From NCBI RefSeq assembly GCF_000226115.1, contig NC_016458.1, positions 8,475,501-8,539,500 on the forward strand: a DNA stretch of 64,000 bases, given 5' to 3'. A program made the translations under genes and the position numbers. The notes under the pieces were generated by a model. It saw nothing but the letters and a program-made list of their open reading frames with translations, ran no database searches and was not told the origin of the DNA. Positions 11,301-23,396 of the stretch are shown here, in pieces. The DNA is from Thermothielavioides terrestris NRRL 8126 (Eukaryota; Ascomycota; Sordariomycetes; Sordariales; Chaetomiaceae). The first letter of the stretch is position 1, and each line of letters begins with the position of its first letter.

Positions 11301-14300
11301 GTTCTAATCTACGAGGGCTAATTAGGGTGAAGCGATTGTGATATAGAGGATAGATATTAAATTAGTAGAAAAAGGACGTAGTATCGATTGTAGTAATGAA
11401 CTTCTTGCCTTATAGGTATACGATAATGTCCGATTAGAGTAGTAGAGGGTAGTTGTTGAGTACTGTAACCTTGTTGAGAACGTGCAAATCGATGACTATA
11501 TAGCCCTTAATCTTGCTATAAGAGGTATACTAAACGATAAATACCGAGTATACAAAAGGAGTAGCCTTCGTAGCCTATTCGAAGCGCTTTTGCCAGTGTA
11601 GTTCGTCGAAGGTAGCGTTAAGAACTTCGCGATCGTATATACTTAGAGGGTATTGGTAGATATAGATCTTCTAATGCTACTAGCCTTCTATAAGAGGTAC
11701 TCGTATTATATCTTCTTTGTCTTAGACAATCTAGCCTTTATCCTTCTATAAGCGAGGATAACGCTTGACGATATCGATAAATCGCTATACTAGCTTACGA
11801 TCTTAAGCATATATATATACGCCCTCTAAAGTGAGTATCTCTAGTAAGTTGGTAGGTATCTTAAGGCCTAGAGTCGAATGCTTCTCTAGCACTACTAGCT
11901 TATAGTTATCTATAGGCAATTTAAGGCTAGGATTATACCTATTGATATAACTATTAGCCTTTAGCGTAGGAGGTATATTGTACCTATTAGTGGAATCTAG
12001 GCGCGTAGGCTTAGGGCTTAGATTATACCTATTAGTATAGCCTTTAATACTAGAATCCTAGATCGATTAGTGCACTATAGGCTAGGCTAGCTAGCCTAGT
12101 AGGTGTACCAATTAGTATAATACAGGTCTAGATTTAGATAAAGTAGTTAGCTAATATACTACGTTGCTACAAAGCGTTGAGGACTCTAGCGGATCTCGAG
12201 AAGATACTAGAGATTAAGACGAAATATCGTTTACAAGTTGTACTAAGTCTCCTAGAATAGTGTAAACTAGGCTATATATATCGAAGGCGGCTAATATACT
12301 AGGGTTAGTATACTAAACGGTGGTCTAAACTGAACTAGAGCTTATAGTAGTAGACGATATAGTAGTTAAGGCGGTTACTATAGTCAATACTGTAAAGGCT
12401 GTTTCCTAGGAATAGGCAATATAACTGCTATTGTTAGTATCTTTAATTTGGCCAATAGGGTAGCGCTTTAGAATAGTGAGAACTCCCTTAGTTAGGTTCT
12501 TAAAAGCTACTACCTTAGGGGTCTTAGCGTTGATAATGGCGTTTAGCGTAGTAGGATAATGAGCGTTGAACATTATAGACCAACCTATTAGAAGAGGTTT
12601 GTATTCTATAACGACGAACGCTTTTTGTTTAGGCTATAAGGTGATAGCGTATATAGTTTTGACCTTATATATATAGGGAAACGTCTAGGTGTACGTAGCG
12701 AATAGTATGTCGAATCCTCCTAAGATACTGTGTAGGCTAGTGATCTTTGTACTATAATCGATAGAGGCTTGATATAGATCTAGGAAGTCGGCTCCTAATA
12801 GAAGGTTGGTAGGTAGCTTATCCACTACCTAGGTAGACTAAGTAAACTTGAGGAGGGCTAGGCTAATAGCGGTGATGCCTAGTAGGTAAATGACGAAGGT
12901 CGCCTACTAGGTAAGCAAGGTCTTTCTAATACTATAAATTTGGCTATTACAACGCTTAATCGAATGCTTAAAGGTACTTAGGAAGGTCTTGTCGATAATC
13001 GAACAGCTAGCACCTAGATCGAGGTAAACTTCTAGGTCCTTACAGTCGGGCTAAGCGTAGGCCTTGACGCGCAAGTATATATAGGCGTTATATAGGCTAT
13101 CGATGCCTAGGTCAGCTACTTCGGGGGCCTCCTAGACTTCTAGGTTAGTAGCGAAGTTTACTATAGGGCTAGAGCCTTTAGCGAGCAGGATATCGTCCTT
13201 AGAGACGTCGTTAGTAACTACGGTTACCTGTTCTAAGCACTTAACAGAGCTAGAAGCGGCTACTAAACAGACCTTTAGGTATTTAAAGAGCTAGTTCCAA
13301 AAATCAAATAGGGTATCGTAATATCCGTAGGTTCAATGGCCTAGGTTAGCCTAATTAGCTCGATAGTGGCGAACGCTCTTAGGAACGATTGTCTTGCTAT
13401 AGGCGTAGATATATACGTTGATAGTAGGAATTATATTAAATATCTAATAGCACTTATAATAGATTAGCTTTGAATTATAAGCTATATAGGCGATATCCAA
13501 CTTATTGGTACTATTAGAAATAGATAACTTGCGATTAGCCTTAGCTTCGTCGTTAGCTTCTAAATTGGATAACGTCTTTGAATTAGCGTTGTCGATAAAA
13601 TACGCTTAGTCTTAGGCTTAATCATTATATTTAGAATTATAGTTATCTAAGCGGTATTTGCCACTTTAATCGCGATTTTAGTTATAGCGGTTATCGTTAT
13701 AGTTCTAGTAGTCGTCGCTATAGCGATTAGTGTGTCTAGAGAGCTTCTTATTAGACTTAGTATTACTAGAAGTAGTAGACTTATTAGTAAGCAAAGACTT
13801 CTTCAACTCTAGGAACTTGTTGTAAACTATAGTAACAAACGTAGGCTACACTTCTATAATCTTATATATATAGCGTACTAAAGTATACTTCGTCTTAGGT
13901 TATAGAAGAAAAGATATAATAGTCGAATTTAAACAGTTATAGATAGTGCCTATAGCGTTATACTAGTTTAAATTATTATAATTAATCTAGCTTACTATAT
14001 ATATAAAATGCAACTTCTTCTAAAAGAAGTTTATTAAAGTATCGAGGTTCTCTATAATATACTTAATAGTTAACTGTCCTCGGTTAAACTTGTCGATAGC
14101 CATTTAGCGATCTATTGTAAAACGCTCTACTAATTGATCAAAGACTATATAAAGGCCTATTTAACGCTACTACGAGCGCTCCTATATAGTAACTTCGCTA
14201 TTCCACTAGAGGAGGGCTTAGCTAGCAAGAACTATAGGCAAGAGGTATAGGATTTACTAGGCTACGTTGTAGCTAGTGTCGAAGTCCTCTAGAAAGGTAG

Positions 14301-16100
14301 ATAAACGCTAGATAAAGCAGTGGATATTAGTAAAAATTACGTTCTTACTATCTATAACGATACCTATATCGTTAAAGTCCTTGTAACTAGGATTAAAAGT
14401 GCTAATATTATCGCATTTAATCTTAAAGGTAGAGATAGATTAGCTGCTTCTAATACCTATAGTATTGTAAAAGTGCTCCTAGTAGCTACGGTTTAGAGGT
14501 AGTAGGAAAGATAGGCGGTTGTTGTTCGGGTGGCCATTTAGATAGCGCCCCCTATCGCTATCGTCTAAGTCGCTTAGGTCGTTTAGATTATAGCCGCTAG
14601 CATTGAGGGGCCACCTAAGAAGTAACACAGCCCAACGTTGGCTATCCTAAGGCGGTTCGCCTTAGCGAGGGTCGCCCTAGGGCGACTTAGCCTAGTATAG
14701 GTCGCTATAAGGCGATATAGCCTAGCGCTAGCCGCCTAAGCGTAAATTGTTAGGGTATATAATATAGGCTTAGTATACTAGCGGTATACCTATAGCTAGG
14801 TTATAAGCTATACTAATGTCGACGCCCTCTAGGGAAATAGGAAAGGCGGTCTATATATAAGGTTGAGTAGGCTAGACTAGGGGAAGCGTATAGAGGCTCT
14901 CTATTAGAGAGATTGCTATCGCCACTAAGTAGCGGCTCCGAATCGAAAGGGCGTATAGCTAGGGCTCTATAGTCGATATAAGAGTAGCTAGTAAAGGCTC
15001 TTTAGCTAGCCTAGGATTAGCTAATTGGTCTTTAGTAGCTAACTAAGTGATAGCATTATCGATTTTACTTAGCTAATTATCTATATTATATATATACTAT
15101 ATAAGGAGCTCCTCTTAATACTAGACCTATTAGACAACCTTGCTAGTCTAAGCGATAGCTATCTAAAGTTGACCTATAACCTTTAGTAGGTCCTTAAAGC
15201 AATTATAAAAGTTTATTAACCTATTGAATATAGGTCGAATCTTAGTAACGTTAGCCTAAAGTTAATTAACTATAGCAATAGTGCTCTTAAGCAAAGTAGT
15301 ATATTCGTCGACGGTCTAGCTAAGCTATTTAACGAAAGGCCAATTAATATCGACCTTAATGTGCTCTAGGAGGTTTAGAATATCTTTAGCTTCTTTAGGG
15401 TCGCTCTAGGCATCTTCGAAGAATAGCTTATCGCCTAGTTGTATATCGTTATAATTATCTTAGCTAATATTGATATTACAATAAGTATATTCTTAGGGAG
15501 TAGATAGCTCTAAAGCTAAAGGAATAAAGCCTTTATATAGGGTATATAACGTCTCCTCGATCTTCTTAGATATAGTAGCGTCGTACTTAGAAAGTTGCTT
15601 AGCTAGCAAAGAGATATAAGAACGAGTGTTATAGCTATAATCGGCTATCTTAACTATCGCCTTAGTTCAAACTATAGAAGTTAGGTCGAATAGGCGTATC
15701 ATTAACTAGTTTAATTGGCTAATTAAGGTCGATTAAGGATAGTCGACAAAGGCCTACTAAAAGGTTCGTTGAAGGGCTAAAGAAGAAGAAGGTATTCCAA
15801 TCGCTATTAGCTATCGCTACTACGTAAAAAGAACTAGATAGTTGATCGGCCACTATTGTCGGCGACGCTATCGGCGATCGCCGCTATATAGACTAATCGA
15901 TCGATAGCTAAAGATCGCAATCGCTGTCGATAGAACTACTACGCGATTAAGGCTCTTCGACTGAACCGTCGTTCGAAGGTAGGATACTTCTAACGCTATC
16001 GACCTCGTCAAGTCGCTATGCAAAGAAAGCGGTAGTTCAACTAGCTACTACTGTCGGCAAGGCCACTACATAGGCTAGTCGATTAATAACGATAAAAGAG
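8400..16100 (-). pseudogene. Gypsy gag-pol remnant with chromodomain
   Basis: Minus-strand reading, stops ignored. The gag-like part lies at about 15.8-13.3 kb. At about 13.04-12.97 kb LDLGASCSIIDKTFL is a retropepsin-like active site (DTGAS type), followed by LLLGADFLDLY. At about 11.24-11.15 kb RPYASFA*AFIDDIIIFSDI is the catalytic YxDD block of Gypsy reverse transcriptase. At about 8.73-8.62 kb YLIKWTSYS*EESV...IHELRYI*HLINEY fits a chromodomain (Y+VKW...E..WE..), placing the element among the chromoviruses. The domain is thought to guide integration to heterochromatin. RIP has removed any function; the order and motifs are clear enough for the class but not the lineage. Confidence 0.78.
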
Positions 16101-16137
16101 TGATCAGGTCAATGATCTTGAAGTCGTAGCTACCACT

Positions 16138-16385
16138 TGATATAGAGAAGTGCTATAGATATGTAGAATAACAAGATATAGATTGATAATAGTAGTAGAT
16201 CGAAGATCTAGGCGGTAGTGCGCTAAGAAATATATGTCTACAAGGCAGAACACATATACGCACACCGCCTGCCTAAATGGGCCTAGCGCTGCAAAGTCTG
16301 TAACGCAAGGCGCAGAGCACCCTATCTAATCTACGTACACAGACATATAGGTCACATGACCCCCCTATTCCTCCTGCCCTATATC
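16138..16385 (-). repeat. 5' LTR of the Gypsy chromovirus
   Basis: 248 bp. It differs from 8104-8352 by scattered transitions. It lies beside the primer-binding region and the 5' leader of gag. Confidence 0.88.
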
Positions 16386-16390
16386 ATAGA

Positions 16391-17790
16391 TATTCGACTA
16401 TAAGCTCGATAAAGATAGTAACCTTAAGAAGTGCAAAGTATATATCTATATACAAGGCGATTTATAAGACACTACTAATATTATAAATATATATATAGCT
16501 ACCTTTGCTATACACTCTTTTCGTACTATTATAGCGCTTATAGTATACTTCGACCTCGAGGTAAAGCAGTTTAATGTTAAGTAGGTATTCCTAAATGTAA
16601 GGAGGCTAGATATAGAGTAGATGACTTATAAGCTTCTAAAGGGATTTAAGAAACTAGGGATCTATATAAAGCTTTTAAAGGCTCTCTATAGGCTAAAGGA
16701 CTTGCTGCTCCTATAGTATAATGAGTTCTATAGTGCTTTTAAAGAGCTTAGTATATAGCCCTCTATAGAAGAACTTTACCTATTCCTCAACCTTAAGAAG
16801 AAGATAATCCTTATCTTCTATATCAACGACTTCTTAGTAGTTTACTATCGAGATAACGCTATAGTTGTAGAGTGTATTATAAAGGGCATTAAAGCGAAGT
16901 ATAAAGTATATAAGCAAGGCAATGTCGAATACTTCCTTAGGATCAGGGTTATCTATAACTATAGAGCGTATAAAATCTAGCTTATATACAACTAGTATAT
17001 CGAGAAGATCGTAAAGAAGTATAGTCTTTTCGACATTGTAAGCACTTTAGCTATTCCTCTCCTTGTAGAAGAGCTTTATAAATTTAAAGGAGAGGCGACC
17101 CCTAAATAGATCAAACTGTACTAAGAGCTTATAGGCTCGATCCTCTACTCTATAGTTATAATTTAGCCCAACGTTACGTTTATAGCTATAAAGCTCTCTT
17201 AGTTCTTAACAAATCTAGGACTAAAGTATATTAAAGTAGTAAAACGAGTTATCTAATACCTATATACTACGCGCTTCCTTAGTATATAGTATAGGGGTAG
17301 GGTTGTTTACTAGGTACTTTAGATTATATCCAATGTATTGTATATTAACGATCTAGATATATAATGCTCTTTATAAGGCTATATTATAATGCTCTTTAGC
17401 GGGTTAATCTTCTAAAAGGCTATATAGTAAGATACTATTACTATATCTTCTATTAAAATGGAGTTAAAAGCTCTATTAGTTACTGTAGCTAAGACAATCG
17501 CTTTAAAGCACTTATTTAGAGACTTCGCGTTTAAGATTAAAGAGCCCTAGAAGATCTTTTATAATAACTAGTAGACGATTTACCTTATAGTAGAAGAGTA
17601 TATAAGGATTAATACTTATCTATACTATATAGATATTTATAATATATAGCTTCGTTAAGAGTATTAGAATAAGCAGTTCAATATACTCTACCTCCCTACA
17701 ATATAGATATCTATAGACAATTTAACGAAGTAGCTCTCGAGATAGAAGTTCAAGCACTTCTATACTTTATTGAACCTTTAAGATATACGT
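16391..17790 (+). pseudogene. Copia reverse transcriptase and RNase H remnant (3' part of polyprotein)
   Basis: Continues the frame broken at 8098. IFDYKLDKDSNLKK matches the Copia W+F+YKLD.DG start. Next come YFDLEVKQFNV, LLKALYRLK and, at about 16805-16850, the catalytic-site line FYINDFLVVY (YVDD in active elements). RNase H follows (EELKALLVTVAKTIALKHL-like, then NNQQTIYLI near 17555-17590) and ends near 17780 with a DNLTKQLSR-like C-terminus (usually DILTKPL). Joining 8098 to 16391 across the target duplication TAGAT restores continuity, proving the Gypsy insertion was secondary. Stops are TAG/TAA. Confidence 0.82.
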
Positions 17791-19067
17791 TAGGCAAGAA
17801 AAGAGCAAGGGAGTTAACTATCTTCTTTATAAAGACTATCTACTACTATTGTTCTATACTCTAGCCTTACGTATCCTAGCGATTAATAAGCTCTATTATC
17901 GCTACCTTTCCCTAAAGCCGAAGGATCTTCGCCTATATCTCTAACCGCTCTACTAGCTCTATTGTCTATACAACGATCTGCTCTAGCTCCTAATTATCAA
18001 CTAGTTTATTGCTCTCTACCTATTTAGAGAGCACCTTCTACGCTTTACTTTCTATTAACGCTATAGGCGTAAAACTAAGAGAGTTATCTAAGGCTCTACC
18101 CTAGGCGACTATAGGAACCTCCTATACCTACTCCTATACCTATATCTACTACTAAGGCTACTGCTCCTCTAGCTCTATTATCTCTATATTCTACTACTCT
18201 CCCTTTTTCTCGACTTCCTAGGGATCGTTTAAAAATATATAAAAATATAAAACGTAGAGCGAATCTTCTTTATAGCCTACCTAACTATTAGAAGAAAGTT
18301 ATAGAGCAGTAGATAATTAGGACTCACTTTCTAGTCGAGGTTATTAATAGCTATAGTTAAAGCTTATACCTTCTCTATAGTAGTAGGTAAAATCGGCTTA
18401 TAGCTATAGTTAAAGTGCTTATAGTGCTAGCAACGTATACTATAGCCGTTATAGTTATAGTAGATTCTATTATAGGAGCCTATAAGAGTAGCGTATATAC
18501 AACCTAGGTATAGGATCTTACGCTCTATAGTCATTTATAGGGCGTAACTAGAGGGTATATTAGGGTAATATAGCAATAAACTAGAAGGAAGAGTATATAA
18601 CTTACTCGACTAGAGGACTATAACGCCGATTAGAAGAAGGTGTAGTAGGCTCTTTAGAAGTAGTATACAAAGTGGTAGGCTCTACTATAAGCTCTTTAGC
18701 GCTATTACCCTCCTCTAAAGGAGTAGGCGAAAGTATAGGCGATTTGTCTAAGAAGATATCGAAGTATAGAGGTATAATAGTCTTATACGCTCTAGGGAGC
18801 TAGGAATAGTAATAGTAATAGTAGCTACTATATATATAAATAAGAGGATATATATAGGAAGAAGGAAGCTTAAGCTTCTATAGATAGGAATTTATACCTC
18901 CTCCTAGATCTAGGCACTTTAATTAGTTAGGACTACGCTTCAGAATTTCTCATAGCCTTACGCAACCTACTCCTATACATCCTACTATTTATAAAGATTT
19001 CCTATATTCTGGTTTTTACAGTTGTTCAACTGTATGTACTCAGGCGCTCTATTGAACAACTGGGGGG
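17791..19067 (+). other. Unassigned RIP-mutated tail of the Copia element
   Basis: About 1.28 kb between the RNase H end and the 3' LTR, rich in CTCT and TAG. Copia elements usually have a far shorter 3' leader. Both strands contain stretches that read as protein when TAG/TAA are ignored, but no domain is recognisable. It may be an extra ORF, captured DNA or an older nested insertion. Confidence 0.4.
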
Positions 19068-19268
19068 TGTATCACGTTAGGGGTAAGGGGTTCAGAGTTT
19101 GGTATAACGCACTGGCCATAGTTTCCCCACTCCTAGATATATATATACCACGCTCTGTTCAGTCCTTAGCTTTCCTTTATACTGGAACAACGCACTCTTT
19201 TTGCATTCCGATGCTCTACTACGATCCCACCGTTGTATCCACACCTCGCAGCTCGCTATAGCGTGTCA
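19068..19268 (+). repeat. Copia 3' LTR
   Basis: 201 bp, TGTATCACG...GTGTCA; the partner of 2106-2304. GGTGG follows directly and matches the duplication at 2101-2105. Confidence 0.9.
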
Positions 19269-19273
19269 GGTGG

Positions 19274-19721
19274 TGGTGATGGTGCCGAGTGTGGAGTTTC
19301 GGTGTTGCCAGACAGAGCTACCCTGTTCGCTTGAAGTCGGTCTGGCAACTGCCGCCAGCCGACGCTAGGTGACTTCAAGGTTGGCAGCCGCGCCTCGGCC
19401 AAGCTCGCAAAAGTGGGCACCTCTTTCCTTGTGAAGATCCGAATCCCAACAGAAACAAGCGGATCCCGCGGCAGGCCGATTCTGGGGCTGCCGCTGTTGA
19501 GACGGCGGTCTACTGAGTGATTATGATACTATACGAAACTAAAATTTGGCGCGGGACGAAAACGCGGGAGAAACATTAAGCCACCACTCTCTGCACAGGC
19601 CGGGGAAGCAAGCCACCACAACGGGCACCCTTCCGCTTCAGGGGCTGCTTGTGTTTTACCGTCCCCATATCGGCACATCCGTCTCGTCCACCGTGCAGGC
19701 CTGATCCCCCGCCGGCGCAGA
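19274..19721. other. Intergenic, promoter side of the PAQR gene
   Basis: Unique DNA between the Copia duplication and the PAQR start; I see no gene or repeat in it. The Copia insertion lies about 450 bp upstream of the PAQR start codon. Confidence 0.5.
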
Positions 19722-20976
19722 ATGCCTCGCACCGCCACGCCCTCGGGCCGCGACGCTGAGCCGGAGCCGAAGCTGGACCCGGACCCCTCCGGCCTCCGGC
19801 AACGCCACCCCGCCCAACCGGACCAACAACCGGACCAGCCAACCCCAACAACTCACCCCCGCCGCCGGTCCATCGCCGCCGCCACAGCCAGCACGCTCCT
19901 CGACACCGCCAAAACGGCCGAAGCTAAACTCGAGCACGCGCTGCTCGTGCTCTGGGACGACCTGCCACACTGGCGACGCGACAACCCATCCATCCTAACA
20001 GGGTACCGGGCGACGTCGCACAGCGTGGCGCGGTCGCTGGCCAGCCTGCTGTACCTGCACAACGAGAGCGTCAACATCTGGACGCACCTGGTCGGCGCGG
20101 CGGCCTTCGCGGCGGCGGGGCTGGGGCTGTACCTGTGGTGGGCGTGGGGCCTGGTCGGCCCGCGGTACGCGTCGGCGGGCCCCGCGGACGTCGCCGCCCT
20201 CGGCTGCTTCTTCGCCGGCGCCGCCTGCTGCCTCGGCATGAGCGCCGCGTACCACACGCTCTCCAACCACAGCGAGCGCGTCGCGCGGTGGGGAAACAAG
20301 CTCGACTACAGCGGCATTGTCGCGCTGATTGTCGGGAGCTACGTGCCGGCGCTGTGGTATGGGTTCTGTGGGTGGGAATGGGCGCTGAAGGGGTATTTGG
20401 GCGCGGTGAGTATGACGGGGGAGGGAAGGGGAAGGGAAGGGACCGGACCAGACCGCACTCGTTCTTTTGAGCGGAGGAACGTTGCTGTTGACGATTGTGT
20501 GCTGACTGGGGTGGCGGCAGATTGTGCTTCTGGGCGTGGGATGCCTGGTGGTTTCGTGGTTCGACCACTTCCGCACGCCCGCCTGGCGGCCGTACCGGGC
20601 GCTGATGTTTGTCGGGTTGGGTCTGTCCGGGGTCGTGCCCATTCTGCATGCCCTCTCCGTCTATGGGTACCGCGAGCTGGACCAGCGGATGGGCCTCAGC
20701 TGGGTCATTCTCCAAGGTGCCTTATACATCTTCGGCGCCTTCTTGTATGCGGTGAGTGTTTCGAACCCGGGACGGACTGCATTTGAACTGGCGGACAGGA
20801 TCACTGACCCCTGGCAGGTCCGCTGGCCGGAATGCAAGTATCCAGGCACTTTCGACATCTGGGGAAGTTCGCACCAGCTGTTCCACGTCTTTGTGTTACT
20901 CGCCGCGACATCGCACTTGTACGGCATGGCCAAGGCGTTTGACTTCCATCACAGCGTTCTGGGTGCGCAGTGTTAA
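19722..20976 (+). CDS. PAQR/haemolysin-III family seven-helix membrane protein (Izh/AdipoR-like)
   Basis: Three exons, 19722-20405, 20521-20751 and 20818-20976, joined by GTGAGT...CAG introns; 357 residues. The N-terminal 90 residues are polar and probably cytosolic. Membrane helices follow from about residue 110. The family's metal-site residues are all present: SAAYH (H178), LDYSG (D195) and, in the last loop, SSHQLFH (H324, H328). The NESVNIWTHL motif before helix 1 is also typical. Fungal members (yeast Izh1-4) affect zinc and sterol homeostasis, and animal ones are adiponectin or progestin receptors; the ceramidase-like fold suggests lipid hydrolysis. It ends tail to tail with the next gene, 115 bp apart. 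Confidence 0.92.
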
Positions 20977-21091
20977 AATGGCTGGCGATAGAGCCTGTAT
21001 GCAGAAGGGGCATAATAGACTTTGGCACTCGATTCTGGTTGCCCCCGACACCACCTTGTGGTCCCGGTGATAACGCCCTTGGTGGATCGCC

Positions 21092-23396
21092 TCAATCCAC
21101 CCCGAGGTCCATGACCTTGATCAGCCCGGAGGCCATGGCGCAGGCGGCCCAGCAGCTGAACTGCACGTTCGGATTCCACTTGATCGCGGTCACGCGCGTC
21201 AGCGGCTCGTGGATGACCACGCGAGACGCAAGTCTCTCGGCGAGCTCGGCCTCGCGGTCCTCGGCCTCTGCTTCCGCGGCCGCAGTCTTAGATCGGCTAC
21301 CCCCTTTCTTTTTCGAGGCCGCCTTTTTCTTCAACGCTGCCCGTCGCTTTCTGTCCATCTCTTTCCGCTTCTCCGTCCTAGGATCGTCGTTGTCTTCTGG
21401 GAGAAAGCCCTGCAGCACCCTGGCCGTGCCTCGCAGCGGGGTAGTTGATGACCCGTCGCGGCGCCGCGTCTGCGCCTCGGGATCGGCCGGCTTGTACTCG
21501 TGCTCAAACACTCTAAGCTTATGCAAGAGCTCGCCCTTTTGCTTGAACAGCTTCTGCAGTCCGTTGCATGAGAATACCGACCCGTCCGCGCAGCCCACCA
21601 GAACGAAGGGGTGCGTGGCGCCGGCAGAAACACACATGAGCGTGTTTGGGCCGGTCGTGATGCTCCGCGCCTGGCAGAAGTAGCGGTGGTGGAGGAAGGC
21701 GATGGTCGTGCTGGGCGTCGACGACGGGTACAGCGCCATGAACCCCTGCATCGGCTCGCTCCAGCAGAGCAGGTTGGGCTGGAAGCTGATTGCCGGCACG
21801 GGGAAATAGGTGAGCTCGGAGCTCGGCTGGGAGAGGTCCGTGAGGGTGGCGCAGCCACCGACGGGAACGGAGGCCACGAGGTGAGGGTTCGATGGGTACC
21901 CGGAACAGATATCGATCACGTAGGTGGTGTGCGCGCCGATTCTCTGCAGCAGTTGGCGCGGGTAAATGGACCACAGCGTGATCGAGCCGTCCGAGTGGCC
22001 GAGGGCGATGCGGTTCACATTGACCCAGGTTAGGCAGGTGACATTGACGTTGTAGTCTTCTGTAAGGCCGAGAGTCACGGTGGGGGTTTTGATCCATTCT
22101 GCGCTCAGTCAGCGAGGTAGTCACCGGAAGAAGAGAAAAACCCTGCGGGGCACACGCACCATACGCAGGGACGTCGGCGTCATTGACGGTTTTAGCGTCA
22201 ATGACACGGACTCTGCCATCACTACAGAGCGTGGCCATCATGCCGTAAAGGCCGGCTGAATCCAGCGGCACCGGGCAGAACTCAAGGCGCTTCGGTCTGC
22301 CCCAGTCAAAGCACTTCGCTCCAAGGAGCCGAGGCGGCTGCGTGGAAGGCGAGGCCAACTGGCCCGCACGTGTGACCGGGACGAACTCCCAGAGCTGGAT
22401 GCACCCTGCCGACTTTTCCGAGGCATCCGTGGCTGGGCGACCCAAGCCGGTCACTGCCTGGTCAGAAAAGGGGATCGACGCCACAGCGAGCACTTGGATG
22501 TCCAGCCTGGACAGGGGCGCCCAGGCGACGGCCAGCGGTATGCCCCCAACATCGAGCATCCAGCCGCTCGACGTCTTGTCAGTTGCGTCGGGGTCCTCAA
22601 TCGGGAGGCCCGATGACGAGAGCGACAGACTGTCTCCTTGGCTGAGCCTAAACTCCTTTTGCCGGTCCCAGGGGCCGATGAGGGTAGCAATGTCGCCGCC
22701 GGCCTGAGGAATTATCCGTTGCCCCTCTTCGGGCGGAAGCACACGGGACTGCTGTATCTGAGGCGCCTTGAGTTGGCATCTGTCGTACCAAAGCACAGCC
22801 TGTCTTTGCTGGGCACGCTCGAAGCCGCGGGGCAGCCAGGGGCTCGGCAGGACCCCTTGCCGGTGCTCAGGCGGCCACCTTGGCGGCAGAACGGGAAAGT
22901 CGCTCCAGCGGATCTCGAGATCCCAGATGACCTTGATGCGCTCGTACTCGGGGCCGTACATGGCATCCCGAAGTGCGCTGTAGCGGGCATAGCGCCTGAG
23001 TGGGCCGGCGTAGACACGCGTGACGATGCGCGACTCCAGCGGATAGACGGGGATGTCGTGGAGGCCCTTGCGGCTCTGGATCATGCCGGCTCCGGAGTTG
23101 CGCTGCTTCCTGAGCTGCGATGGGTCTTCGTCTGGCTCACGGTGACCTTGGTTGTCTGCCGCCGGCCCTTCCTCGCTCGAGGACTCGCCCCGGTCCTCCA
23201 TGGCCCCGTCGTCGTCCTCCTCGTCCTTGCCGTGCGGCGCTTCTGACTGGGCCCGGAAGTCCTCATCATCTTTGGACTGGTCCTCAGGAACAACAATGGG
23301 CTCGTCGTCGTCGGCATCATCGTCGATTGGTTCTTCGACATAGCGCTTTCTGACGCCCCTGGAGCTTCGGAGGCGCATGACGGTTGATGGCCCCAC
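21092..23396 (-). CDS. WD40-repeat protein, probable TFIIIC subunit (Tfc6/Sfc6-like)
   Basis: Two exons, 23396-22160 and 22098-21092, with a 61-bp intron (GTGCGT...GCAG); 747 residues. An in-frame ATG at 23378 is an equally good start. Layout: residues 1-110 are acidic and disordered (runs of Asp/Glu), then a conserved central part, then WD-like repeats (GCIQLWEF, DGRVRVIDAK, IALGHSDGSITLWSI, VLVGCADGSVFSC). A Lys-rich segment with Ala/Glu runs follows, then a final repeat (VTAIKWNPN...GLIKVMDLG). This matches the tau91/Sfc6 subunit of TFIIIC, which binds the B box of tRNA genes for RNA polymerase III. A general WD40 scaffold is the alternative. The antisense frames at 22638-23246 are shadows. 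Confidence 0.72.

Larger units (their letters stand above)
8104..16385 (-). mobile_element. Gypsy-type chromovirus LTR retrotransposon nested in the Copia RT, RIP-mutated
   Basis: LTRs lie at 8104-8352 and 16138-16385, in minus orientation (TGATATAGGGCAGG...CACATCA). The target duplication TAGAT is at 8099-8103 and 16386-16390. Reading the minus strand from 16137, the primer-binding region is AGTGGTAGCTACGACTTC; its TGGTAGC core fits a tRNA 3' end. The interior of 7.8 kb reads gag, protease, reverse transcriptase, RNase H, integrase and chromodomain, in the order usual for Tf1/MAGGY-like chromoviruses. RIP stops are everywhere, so the copy cannot move by itself. Confidence 0.9.
2106..19268 (+). 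mobile_element. Copia-type LTR retrotransposon, RIP-mutated, with two nested insertions
   Basis: Two direct LTRs (2106-2304 and 19068-19268) begin with TG and end with CA. The 5-bp duplication GGTGG flanks the element at 2101-2105 and 19269-19273. A G-run just before the 3' LTR (19062-19067) may be the polypurine tract. After removing the two nested elements about 7 kb remains, coding on the plus strand in the Copia order protease, integrase, reverse transcriptase, RNase H. Nearly every codon expected to be Gln or Trp is now TAG or TAA, as RIP would give. The outer element is the oldest of the three, because both others sit inside it. Long for a Copia element: about 1.3 kb between RNase H and the 3' LTR is unexplained. 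Confidence 0.9.

Noticed and set aside
2106..19268. CRISPR-like or satellite array in the AT-rich block
   Set aside because: The repeats are LTR pairs with target duplications and a degenerate internal array; no regular spacer pattern, and this is a eukaryote.
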